Source: Phycisphaerales bacterium (GTDB lineage: Bacteria > Planctomycetota > Phycisphaerae > Sedimentisphaerales > Anaerohalosphaeraceae). From it: a DNA stretch of 6,075 nt. The DNA is taken from contig PMBP01000293.1 of the NCBI GenBank assembly GCA_003152975.1, positions 1 to 6,075 on the forward strand, written 5' to 3'. The position numbers and the translations under genes are program-made. This document shows positions 1 through 6,011 of this stretch, piece after piece. The notes below the pieces were generated by a model, which saw only the letters and a program-made list of their open reading frames with translations, was not told the origin of the DNA and searched no databases. Position 1 is the first letter of the stretch. The number at the start of each line of letters is the position of its first letter.

Positions 1-1454
1 TGCTCGACCTGCACGATTTCCCCGGGCAGGGGACGGCGCTGGTGGGCGTACTGGATCCCTTCTGGGAGGAAAAGGGCTATGTCAGCCCGGCCCAGTATCA
101 TCGCTTCTGCAGCGAGACGGTCCCCCTGGCGCGGATGAGCAAGCGCGTCTGGACCGGCGGCGAGACATTCCACGCCGATATCGAGATCGCCAACTTCGGT
201 CCCAAACCCATGCCCGGGGCCAAGGCGATCTGGCGGATTCGGACGGCCGATAAGACCGAAGTTGCATCCGGCGTTTTCGGGCCGATGGATATCGCAATCG
301 GAAACGGAATCGCGTTGGGGGTTGTTGATGTTCCTCTGAAAAATGATGCCACGGCGCAAAAGTTGAATCTGGAAGTGGCGATCGACGGAACCGAATTCGC
401 CAATGACTGGGATGTCTGGGTCTATCCGGCCAAGCAGAAGATCGACACCGGAAAGGTCCGCGTGGTCTCCAAGTTCGATTCGCAAACCGTCAAGGCCCTG
501 GAAGACGGCCAAAGCGTGCTGCTTGTTCCGGCACCGGATACGATCCGCGGCGACCGCAATGGAAAGGTTCAGATCGGCTTTTCGAGCATCTTCTGGAACA
601 CGGCGTGGACAGGGCGACAGGCCCCGCACACGCTGGGAATCCTGTGCGATCCCAAGCACCCTGCATTGGCACATTTCCCTACCGAGTTTTACAGCAACTG
701 GCAGTGGTGGTATCTGGTCAAGGACTCGCAGGCGATCATCCTGAATGACCTTCCACCAAAGTTGCGGCCGATCGTACAAGTGGTCGATGACTGGTTCACG
801 AACCGCCGATTGGGTCTTGTCTGTGAGGCGAAGGTCGGCAAGGGCAAATTGATCGTCAGCGGAATCAACCTCAGCGGCGATCTGGCAAATCGGCCGGTCG
901 CGCGGCAGATGTTCGTTAGTCTGCTGGCGTACATGAACTCTCCGCATTTCGATCCTTCGGTGACATTGGAAACCGCGCAGGTCAAGTCGCTGTTTGCACC
1001 GGCCGGGGCATTGCGGGTTCTCGGCGGTAAGGTCCTCAGCGCTGACAGCGAAGCACCGGGTTATGAGGCCGCAAAGGCAATCGACGGAAACCCTGCGACG
1101 GTCTGGCACACGCTGTACGAACCGGCGCAGCCGGATTACCCCCACGAGCTTTCGATCGATCTGGGCCGCAGCGTCGAAATCCGCGGATTGTCGTATTTGC
1201 CCCGGCAGGACATGCAGAATGGCTGGATCAGCGAGTACGAGGTCTATGTGTCCGAGGACCCGGCCAACTGGGGCAAGGCCGTGTATCGCGGGATCTTGCC
1301 CCGCGGCAAAGATCGCTCAATTATCACTTTTACCAAGCCCGCCACCGGGAGGTATGTCCGATTTATCGCCCTCAAAGGGATCGACGGGCAGAAGTTTGCC
1401 GCCATCGCCGAGCTGGATGTGATTCCCGCGGAAAAACTTAACACGGAACAATAA
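1..1454 (+). CDS. GH2-like glycoside hydrolase with C-terminal F5/8 type C domain (3' part, 5' end outside window)
   Basis: The reading frame is open from the left edge (first whole codon at position 3) to TAA at 1452-1454, giving 483 visible residues. The GTG at 42 lies inside a conserved stretch and is not a start. The opening phrase LDLHDFPGQGTALVG and the following DPFWEEKGY resemble the end of the TIM barrel of GH2-like (beta-galactosidase-type) enzymes, so the catalytic glutamates should lie upstream of the window. Next come beta-rich accessory regions (about 100-960). The last part, about 1020-1430, looks like an F5/8 type C (discoidin/CBM32-like) domain: AIDGNPATVWHT, LSIDLGRSVEIRGLSYLP and GRYVRFIAL are typical strands of that galactose-binding fold. 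Its likely role is hydrolysis of a glycoside, probably outside the cytoplasm, with the discoidin domain binding sugar. The family and fold are recognised from motifs; the substrate is unknown. It probably forms an operon with the glycosidase gene that starts 22 bases downstream. Confidence 0.85.
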   Translation, partial: LDLHDFPGQGTALVGVLDPFWEEKGYVSPAQYHRFCSETVPLARMSKRVWTGGETFHADIEIANFGPKPMPGAKAIWRIRTADKTEVASGVFGPMDIAIGNGIALGVVDVPLKNDATAQKLNLEVAIDGTEFANDWDVWVYPAKQKIDTGKVRVVSKFDSQTVKALEDGQSVLLVPAPDTIRGDRNGKVQIGFSSIFWNTAWTGRQAPHTLGILCDPKHPALAHFPTEFYSNWQWWYLVKDSQAIILNDLPPKLRPIVQVVDDWFTNRRLGLVCEAKVGKGKLIVSGINLSGDLANRPVARQMFVSLLAYMNSPHFDPSVTLETAQVKSLFAPAGALRVLGGKVLSADSEAPGYEAAKAIDGNPATVWHTLYEPAQPDYPHELSIDLGRSVEIRGLSYLPRQDMQNGWISEYEVYVSEDPANWGKAVYRGILPRGKDRSIITFTKPATGRYVRFIALKGIDGQKFAAIAELDVIPAEKLNTEQ

Positions 1455-1466
1455 GGTCTTTGAAAT

Positions 1467-1470
1467 GGAG
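1467..1470 (+). promoter_or_regulatory. Ribosome binding site choosing the ATG at 1477
   Basis: GGAG at 1467-1470 stands 6 bases before the ATG at 1477. The in-frame ATG at 1465 would place this motif inside the coding region and would rely on a weaker AAGG at 1453-1456, 8 bases upstream, which overlaps the stop codon of the preceding gene. The spacing favours 1477, but 1465 cannot be excluded. Confidence 0.5.
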
Positions 1471-1476
1471 AATGCC

Positions 1477-3492
1477 ATGACTATGCAAGCCATCGTCGGA
1501 ATCCATGCGATGTTGCTGTTCGGTTGGATCGGTTCGGCCGTCGAGACAGTGGGCAACTCCGAACAAGGATTGCCGAAGATCGATCGGACGATTCCGGCAC
1601 CGCTGCCGGACCACCCGGGCAACATTTATCTCGAAGGCGAATCGGTATCCATCCGAGTCGGGCCGGATATTCCGCAGTCGGCCATGAGTTGGGTACTGTT
1701 TGATGATCAACATCAAAAGATCCAAAGTGGCGATGTCTTTTATGCGGGTTATCGTGCCGCGTCAATCTCGATCGGGAAGTTGCCGATTGGTTGGTATCGA
1801 ATGGAGTTTTCGGATGCCGACGGAAAGCCGACCGGCTGGACGACCGCGGCGGTAATCAAACAACTGGCGGCACCGACGCCTCTGGATTCGCCGGTCTGTA
1901 TCGATACGGCCATGGCCTGGTTCGCGCGGAATGACTCGGCCGAACAGGCCCGCCATGCCAATCTGGCGGTGTTGGCCGGGGCCAACTGGGTCCGCGACCG
2001 AATCACCTGGAAGGAGATGCAGCCCCAGCGCGGGAAGACCGCCGAGGCACGGACCACCTACGACATGGCCGCCGACATCCAATCGAAGGCCGGGCTGCGG
2101 GTCCTGCAGGTCTTTCACTACTCGGCCGACTGGGCCGCCGACACGGCGATGGACGGGCCCGATGCGGGCAAGCATTTCCCCCGCGACCTGCGGGATATGT
2201 ACAACCTCGGCAAGGCCATGGCTCAACGCTTCCGGGGAAAAGTCCATGCGTGGGAACCGTGGAATGAGGCCAACATCGAGATGTTCGGCGGACAGACTGT
2301 TGACGAGATGTGCTCGCTGCAGAAGGCGGCCTACCTGGGCTTCAAGGCCGGCGACCCGGATGTGATCGTCGGCTGGAATGTCTATACGACCCTGCCGACA
2401 AAACAGCATACGCAGGGTCTGGCCGACAACGGCACATTTCCGTATTACGACACCTACAACATCCACACCTACGAGTGGCACCACGATTACGCCCGCCTGT
2501 GGGAACCGGCACGGCAAGCCGCCGGAGGAAAGCCCTTGTGGGTCACTGAGGCAGACCGGGGATTACCGTTTGAGACGCCCTCGCCGTGGTATGAGCAATC
2601 GCAGGAAAATGAGATGCACAAGGCCCGCTACATCGCTCAGGCCTATGCGTGCAGTTTGTCGGCCGGATGCACCCGGCATTTTCAGTTCATCCTTGGCAAC
2701 TTTGCCGAAGAAGCAAACCACACCCAGTTCGGCCTGTTGCGAAAGGATTTCACTCCCCGACCGGCCTATGCGGCCTTTGCCGCCGTCGGGCGATTTTTGG
2801 CGGGGGCGAAGTTCATAACGATCTGGAATCAACCAGATCAACCCGACCTGAAGGCCTATGTCTTCAACGCTAGGCCTGATGGCAAGGATCGTCAGGTAAT
2901 CGTGTTGTGGGCGGAAAAACCGGTGGATTGGAAAGAACGCAATAAGACAACGATGGCATGGCCGCTGCCCGAGAATCTGAAGATCGAACAGGTCTATGAT
3001 TATCTCGGCCGCCCAATCAGTCAGCCCAAACAGATCGGCGGAGCGGCGGTGTTTGTAGTGTGCAATCCCCAAATAGCCTTACCCGATGCCTCATCCCGAC
3101 CTCACCCGGAAAATCTCCCGGCATGTCCCGTGGTTTTACAAATTCAGATGCCGCGAGATCTTCGCGTGAAGATCGCGCCGATCGAGTGGTCGCAGGGGTT
3201 TGAGTACCAGATTCCAACAGGCCGGGAAACGCCGCTGGCGATGTACGCGTATAATTTTTCCGATGCGGCCGCAGAAGGGACTGTCAAACTCAAGAACCTT
3301 CCGGATGGGTGGACACTCGAGCCGAAGGAATGGCCGATGAAGATTGCCTCGATGGATCGCCAGCGGTTCGAGGCCAAACTGAAGATTGTGCCCTCCAGCG
3401 ATGGCAAGACTCCTATGGGTTCCATTCAATTTCTGGGAGATTTTGGCTCGGCAGGTGAAAGCCGATTGTCGTTTGCGATTCAGGGCAAGTGA
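1477..3492 (+). CDS. Clan GH-A TIM-barrel glycoside hydrolase with flanking beta-sandwich domains, family unassigned
   Basis: This 671-residue protein (numbered from the ATG at 1477; the ATG at 1465 adds four residues) probably cleaves a glycosidic bond with retention of configuration. Residues 1-25 contain a hydrophobic stretch (HAMLLFGWIGSA) that may be a weak signal peptide, though it lacks basic residues before it. Residues about 45-130 look like an N-terminal beta-sandwich (GNIYLEGESVSIRVG). A barrel of about 139-442 follows, with GANWVRDRITWKEMQP near an early strand, EPWNEAN with candidate acid/base Glu264, YNIHTYEWHH (His330, Tyr332), and LWVTEADRG with candidate nucleophile Glu358. 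The 94-residue gap between the two glutamates fits clan GH-A. About 230 C-terminal residues are beta-rich and look like one or two sandwich domains. The layout recalls GH39/GH5-type enzymes, but I cannot assign a family or substrate. It lies 22 bases after the GH2-like gene, probably co-transcribed, and its stop is 3 bases from the stop of the opposing dehydrogenase gene. Confidence 0.82.
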   Translation: MTMQAIVGIHAMLLFGWIGSAVETVGNSEQGLPKIDRTIPAPLPDHPGNIYLEGESVSIRVGPDIPQSAMSWVLFDDQHQKIQSGDVFYAGYRAASISIGKLPIGWYRMEFSDADGKPTGWTTAAVIKQLAAPTPLDSPVCIDTAMAWFARNDSAEQARHANLAVLAGANWVRDRITWKEMQPQRGKTAEARTTYDMAADIQSKAGLRVLQVFHYSADWAADTAMDGPDAGKHFPRDLRDMYNLGKAMAQRFRGKVHAWEPWNEANIEMFGGQTVDEMCSLQKAAYLGFKAGDPDVIVGWNVYTTLPTKQHTQGLADNGTFPYYDTYNIHTYEWHHDYARLWEPARQAAGGKPLWVTEADRGLPFETPSPWYEQSQENEMHKARYIAQAYACSLSAGCTRHFQFILGNFAEEANHTQFGLLRKDFTPRPAYAAFAAVGRFLAGAKFITIWNQPDQPDLKAYVFNARPDGKDRQVIVLWAEKPVDWKERNKTTMAWPLPENLKIEQVYDYLGRPISQPKQIGGAAVFVVCNPQIALPDASSRPHPENLPACPVVLQIQMPRDLRVKIAPIEWSQGFEYQIPTGRETPLAMYAYNFSDAAAEGTVKLKNLPDGWTLEPKEWPMKIASMDRQRFEAKLKIVPSSDGKTPMGSIQFLGDFGSAGESRLSFAIQGK

Positions 3493-3495
3493 TCG

Positions 3496-4650
3496 TCAGA
3501 GGGATTGACGAAGAATCGCGGTCAGCGTTTCGGCCGTGAGAGCCACGGGATTGGCCTTCATGCTGCTGGCCCGTTGCGCGGCCTCCACCAGAACCGGAAA
3601 ATCCTTTTCCGTCAGGCCGTATCGCGACAGGCCGAGAATCTTTACCTTCTCACAAAGATCCCGGGCCCATTCAATCAACTGGTCACATCGGGCATCCGGG
3701 TCGCTGGTCAGCAACGCCGCCGCTTCATCATATCGGGCCAGCGACGAAGACGACGACACTCCCGTCCGCAGCGCCGATACATTGGCCTCGATCACCAGCC
3801 CAAGCAAGCGGGAGCAGATCGCGCCGTGTGGCGCGGCGATGGTTCCACCCAGCGGCCCGGCCAGTCCATGCACGGCCCCGAGTCCGGCATTGGCGAGCGC
3901 GATTCCGCTAAAGAGCGCCGCCAGCGACATATCTTCCCGTGCGGCCCAATCTTCGGGACGATGATACGCTCTCAGCAGAGCCTGGCCACCGCGGCGAAGT
4001 CCCTCGCGGCAGACGGCGTCGGTCATCGGGTTGGCGCGGGTGCAGACGAAGGCCTCGAGCAATTGCGTCAGGGCATCCAGACCCGTCGAAGCCGTCACCT
4101 CCGGCAACAATCCAACGGTCAACTGCGGATCAACGAGCGCCACACATGGCAGCATTAATGGGCTGCGCATACTGACCTTGACCTTGAGGTCGGGAACGCC
4201 CAGGACGCTGTTGAGTGTAACCTCCGAACCGGTTCCGGCCGTGGTGGGAATGGCAATGCAAGGGGCACAGGGGACTGCGATGGATTTTCCGGCGCCGACG
4301 ACTTCGAGATAGTCCTCGATCGCGCCGGGATTGGTCAGCAAGGCGGCGACGGCCTTGGCCGCGTCGATCACGCTTCCGCCGCCCAAACCCACGACGACAT
4401 CACTGCGGGCGTTGCGGGCCGCTTCAATCGCCTCGGCGACAATCGCCACTGTCGGCTCGCCTACGTTGGGGAAAACCTCCACCGAAAGGTGACGGGCAAC
4501 GAGCAAATCCAGGATCGACAGATGCCGTCGCGGATCGCGGCCGGTCAGGACCAGCACACGCCGGCCCAGCGGTTCAACAATATCCGGCAATTGGGCCGCG
4601 ACCCCGCAGCCAAAGAGGATCCGTCTCGCCGTCGCAAATTCGAAGCGCAT
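3496..4650 (-). CDS. Iron-containing alcohol dehydrogenase (group III)
   Basis: This is a 384-residue, family-length NAD(P)-dependent dehydrogenase that probably interconverts an alcohol or hydroxy compound with its aldehyde or ketone in the cytoplasm. The N-terminal Rossmann-like part carries GLGGGSVIDAAK (about 88-99, nucleotide binding) and IPTTAGTGSE (134-143), the classic signatures of this family. The C-terminal helical part carries the metal site: Asp192 in GLDALTQ, His261 in AVHGLAGPLGG and His275 in APHGAICS. Where FucO-type enzymes have a second His four residues after the Asp (DxxxH), this protein has Gln196, so the metal site may be altered, although I recall related family members with the same DALTQ motif. 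I chose the ATG at 4650 over the upstream ATG at 4707 because MRFEFATARRILFG is a typical family start, an SD-like site precedes it, and 4707 would give 19 extra residues overlapping the upstream gene. The ABM gene ends 4 bases upstream, so the pair is probably coupled. The substrate is unknown. Confidence 0.93.
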   Translation of the reverse strand: MRFEFATARRILFGCGVAAQLPDIVEPLGRRVLVLTGRDPRRHLSILDLLVARHLSVEVFPNVGEPTVAIVAEAIEAARNARSDVVVGLGGGSVIDAAKAVAALLTNPGAIEDYLEVVGAGKSIAVPCAPCIAIPTTAGTGSEVTLNSVLGVPDLKVKVSMRSPLMLPCVALVDPQLTVGLLPEVTASTGLDALTQLLEAFVCTRANPMTDAVCREGLRRGGQALLRAYHRPEDWAAREDMSLAALFSGIALANAGLGAVHGLAGPLGGTIAAPHGAICSRLLGLVIEANVSALRTGVSSSSSLARYDEAAALLTSDPDARCDQLIEWARDLCEKVKILGLSRYGLTEKDFPVLVEAAQRASSMKANPVALTAETLTAILRQSL

Positions 4651-4652
4651 CC

Positions 4653-4659
4653 GATCACC
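4653..4659 (-). promoter_or_regulatory. Ribosome binding site of the dehydrogenase, embedding the ABM stop codon
   Basis: On the minus strand GGTGATC ends two bases before the ATG at 4650. It matches the 3' half of an extended Shine-Dalgarno sequence (complementary to GATCACC near the 16S 3' end) at the right register. The TGA stop of the upstream ABM gene (4655-4657) is inside it, so ribosomes ending ABM translation would sit on the next initiation site. This supports the 4650 start and translational coupling. Confidence 0.5.
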
Positions 4660-4984
4660 CACAGCAGGGCTTGGGCATATCCCACAACCGATCGCCCGGG
4701 AACACATTTTCGTACTTGACGGCGGTCCGCGGTGCGGCCATCATATCCACCACCGTGTCTCGCCAATGCTGGTAATGCGGCGTTTCCTTGTGCCGCGCGG
4801 GGGCCTGCGGGTCCCGATAGACCTCCACCAGCACAAACCGCGTTGGGTCGTTCTGCTGCTGGATCACATCGAAGCGGGCGATTCCCGCCTCGCAGACGCT
4901 GTTGCGGGCGTTTTCCATCGAGGCGGTGATAAACTCGTTGACCCGCTCGGGCTTGACTTGCACAAAGACATGAACGATCAGCAT
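4655..4984 (-). CDS. ABM-domain protein (antibiotic biosynthesis monooxygenase family, LsrG/YgiN-like)
   Basis: This is a small 109-residue protein of the dimeric alpha/beta-barrel ABM superfamily. It matches the usual pattern: an N-terminal strand [13 protein letters not shown], a helix with [12 protein letters not shown], then [20 protein letters not shown], a [14 protein letters not shown] segment (about 67-80), and a last strand near [11 protein letters not shown]. Relatives include LsrG (isomerase of phospho-AI-2) and YgiN (quinol oxidation). Many homologues are uncharacterised, so no reaction should be assumed. It ends in an unusual Pro-Cys-Cys-Gly. The start is set at 4984 because GGGGAAAGG on the minus strand ends 6 bases before it and the family usually begins with MLIVHV. 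The ATG at 4990, two codons earlier, is the alternative. It is the first gene of a two-gene unit with the dehydrogenase, which suggests a shared small-molecule pathway such as processing of a reactive carbonyl compound (inference). Confidence 0.88.
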   Translation of the reverse strand: MLIVHVFVQVKPERVNEFITASMENARNSVCEAGIARFDVIQQQNDPTRFVLVEVYRDPQAPARHKETPHYQHWRDTVVDMMAAPRTAVKYENVFPGDRLWDMPKPCCG

Positions 4985-5022
4985 AGCCATCCTTTCCCCA
5001 TCAATCCGGAAGTGTTTCCTCC

Positions 5023-5075
5023 AAACAAAAAGTCTGCCGCGGCGACTGGGATAGTCCTGTGACCCGCGGCAGACT
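5023..5075 (-). terminator. Rho-independent terminator with nested hairpin after the receiver gene
   Basis: AGTCTGCCGCGG at 5031-5042 and CCGCGGCAGACT at 5064-5075 form a perfect 12-bp inverted repeat with a 21-base loop. Inside the loop, GACT (5044-5047) and AGTC (5053-5056) can pair as a second, small hairpin. Reading leftwards on the minus strand, the stem is followed directly by TTTTTGTTT (5031 down to 5023), the expected U-tract. It lies 22 bases past the stop of the receiver gene and closes the hydrogenase operon before the ABM gene. The plus-strand side lacks a matching T-tract, so it is directional. Confidence 0.85.
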
Positions 5076-5097
5076 CAAAGTTTCGAAACGATTCCGT

Positions 5098-5475
5098 TCA
5101 GCGTTTGAGCTTGGCCTGCAGCACGCTCAAGAGACGATTGGGCGTGACGGGCTTTTGGAACACGCCGCTAAAGCCGAGCTGTGCATAATCCGTCGTCTGG
5201 CTCATTCCGTCGCCGGCGCCGCTGAGCAGGAACACCGGGGTGGTGTTGTTGAGCAGCTTGAGCTCCTTGACGAAGTTGGCCCCGGCATCGACCTCTTCCA
5301 TCATCAGGTCCACCAGGATCAGGTCGGGCTTGGCGTCCTTGTATTTCTTCAGGCCTTCCTCGGCGGTGTGGGCCTCGACCATGATATAATTGTTGGCCTC
5401 CAGCAGAGTCCGGATGGCCTGACAAAAATCCAGGTCGTCGTCGATCGCCAGGATCACGAATTTTCCGTTTTGCAT
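5098..5475 (-). CDS. Stand-alone CheY-like response regulator receiver in hydrogenase operon
   Basis: This 125-residue protein is one receiver domain with no output domain. The acidic pocket is at Asp12-Asp14 (AIDDDLD), the phospho-acceptor is Asp56 (ILVDLMME), the switch Ser85 is in FLLSGAG, and Lys108 is in FQKPV, so all residues for phosphotransfer are present. The stretch after the acceptor, MMEEVDAGANFVKEL (58-72), is distinctive compared with CheY or Spo0F. It would be phosphorylated by a histidine kinase not in the window and act through protein contacts rather than by binding DNA. The start at 5475 is well supported by AAGGGAG (5482-5488) six bases upstream. It follows the hydrogenase maturation protease gene by 26 bases on the same strand and is the last gene before a strong terminator, so it is probably co-transcribed with the hydrogenase. 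A role in sensing or tuning hydrogen metabolism is inferred from position only. Confidence 0.92.
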   Translation of the reverse strand: MQNGKFVILAIDDDLDFCQAIRTLLEANNYIMVEAHTAEEGLKKYKDAKPDLILVDLMMEEVDAGANFVKELKLLNNTTPVFLLSGAGDGMSQTTDYAQLGFSGVFQKPVTPNRLLSVLQAKLKR

Positions 5476-5481
5476 ATCTGT

Positions 5482-5488
5482 CTCCCTT
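5482..5488 (-). promoter_or_regulatory. Strong ribosome binding site of the receiver gene
   Basis: AAGGGAG on the minus strand lies six bases upstream of the ATG at 5475. It is the clearest Shine-Dalgarno site in the right block, and it suggests that the last gene of the operon is translated independently and well. Confidence 0.65.
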
Positions 5489-5501
5489 GGATGAAAAACC
5501 T

Positions 5502-6011
5502 TTACCGGGCTGTCCGCAGGCGTCCGGCCCGGATCGCCGCCGACACAAATTCTATCGCCTCTCGCAGGTTCTGTCCAGCCTTCTCGGTCAGTTCCGAAAC
5601 AAACGGCTCGAACGAATACCCGCGGATCGCCAGCATATAGCCGATCGTCTCAGCGTCGAACAGGTCACGGGCCAGACTCATTACCGCATCCGGCTGCACG
5701 CTGTGCGTGCTGAAGCTCGGATTCGGTCGGGCCACGATCGGCTCGAACGAAAAGGGTTCGGACCCTTCGGTCGCGGCGTCCGCAAAGACTACCGCGTCGT
5801 ACTCGGCCACCGTCGCCGCATCCTCGACGGTCAACTGATAATTCGAATCCACCATCACACCCGGCAGGTCCATCCCTTCGAAGGCCGCCGCCAAGGCCGG
5901 GCCCAACCCATCGTCCTGCCGGCTCGGATTGCCGAAGCCGAACACCAGGATCCGGGGGGCCTGCGGGGTCTTACCGTGATCGGCTGTCAAGGAGCAGCCC
6001 TTGCGCATCAT
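5502..6011 (-). CDS. [NiFe] hydrogenase maturation protease (peptidase family M52, HyaD/HycI type)
   Basis: This 169-residue endopeptidase would act in the cytoplasm on the precursor of the hydrogenase large subunit, cutting off its C-terminal tail once nickel is in place. It shows the family order: strand [17 protein letters not shown] (21-37) with Asp34 at the position of the nickel-contacting Glu16 of HybD, Asp78 in VFADAAT, and His103 in STHSVQP. These would be the three metal contacts. [20 protein letters not shown] (130-149) is also typical. The start is uncertain. The ATG at 6011 (or 6008) leaves a 20-residue lead before the fold and overlaps the large-subunit gene by 41 bases, with no clear ribosome binding site. 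A TTG at 5990 with AAGG eight bases upstream would give a shorter protein with less overlap. The substrate gene lies directly upstream on the same strand and the receiver gene directly downstream, so all three are probably one transcript. Confidence 0.92.
   Translation of the reverse strand: MMRKGCSLTADHGKTPQAPRILVFGFGNPSRQDDGLGPALAAAFEGMDLPGVMVDSNYQLTVEDAATVAEYDAVVFADAATEGSEPFSFEPIVARPNPSFSTHSVQPDAVMSLARDLFDAETIGYMLAIRGYSFEPFVSELTEKAGQNLREAIEFVSAAIRAGRLRTAR

Noticed and set aside
42..44. GTG as the start of the first gene
   Set aside because: The frame is open to the left edge, and the residues before it (LDLHDFPGQGTAL) are part of a conserved GH2-like motif, so the gene begins outside the window.
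1762..2517. 251-codon open frame on the minus strand inside the glycosidase gene
   Set aside because: It lies antisense to a well-supported enzyme, its composition is what high-GC codon bias produces on the opposite strand, and no domain is recognisable.
3493..3511. Inverted repeat TCGTCA...TGACGA as a bidirectional terminator
   Set aside because: The stem is only 6 bp with a 7-base loop, overlaps the end of the dehydrogenase gene, and has no T-tract on either side.
3505..4158. 217-codon open frame on the plus strand opposite the dehydrogenase gene
   Set aside because: It is Arg- and Gln-rich shadow sequence of a gene with intact family motifs on the other strand.
4651..4707. Upstream ATG at 4707 for the dehydrogenase
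   Set aside because: It would add 19 residues atypical of the family and overlap the ABM gene; the ATG at 4650 has a suitable ribosome binding site and gives the usual family length.
5001..5030. Promoter for the ABM gene (TTGTTT, 17 bases, ATTGAT on the minus strand)
   Set aside because: The -10 box matches consensus at only about half its positions, and the transcript would start almost on the ribosome binding site.
5059..5640. 193-codon open frame on the plus strand opposite the receiver and protease genes
   Set aside because: It mirrors two clearly recognised genes, begins inside the terminator hairpin, and shows no motif or ribosome binding site.
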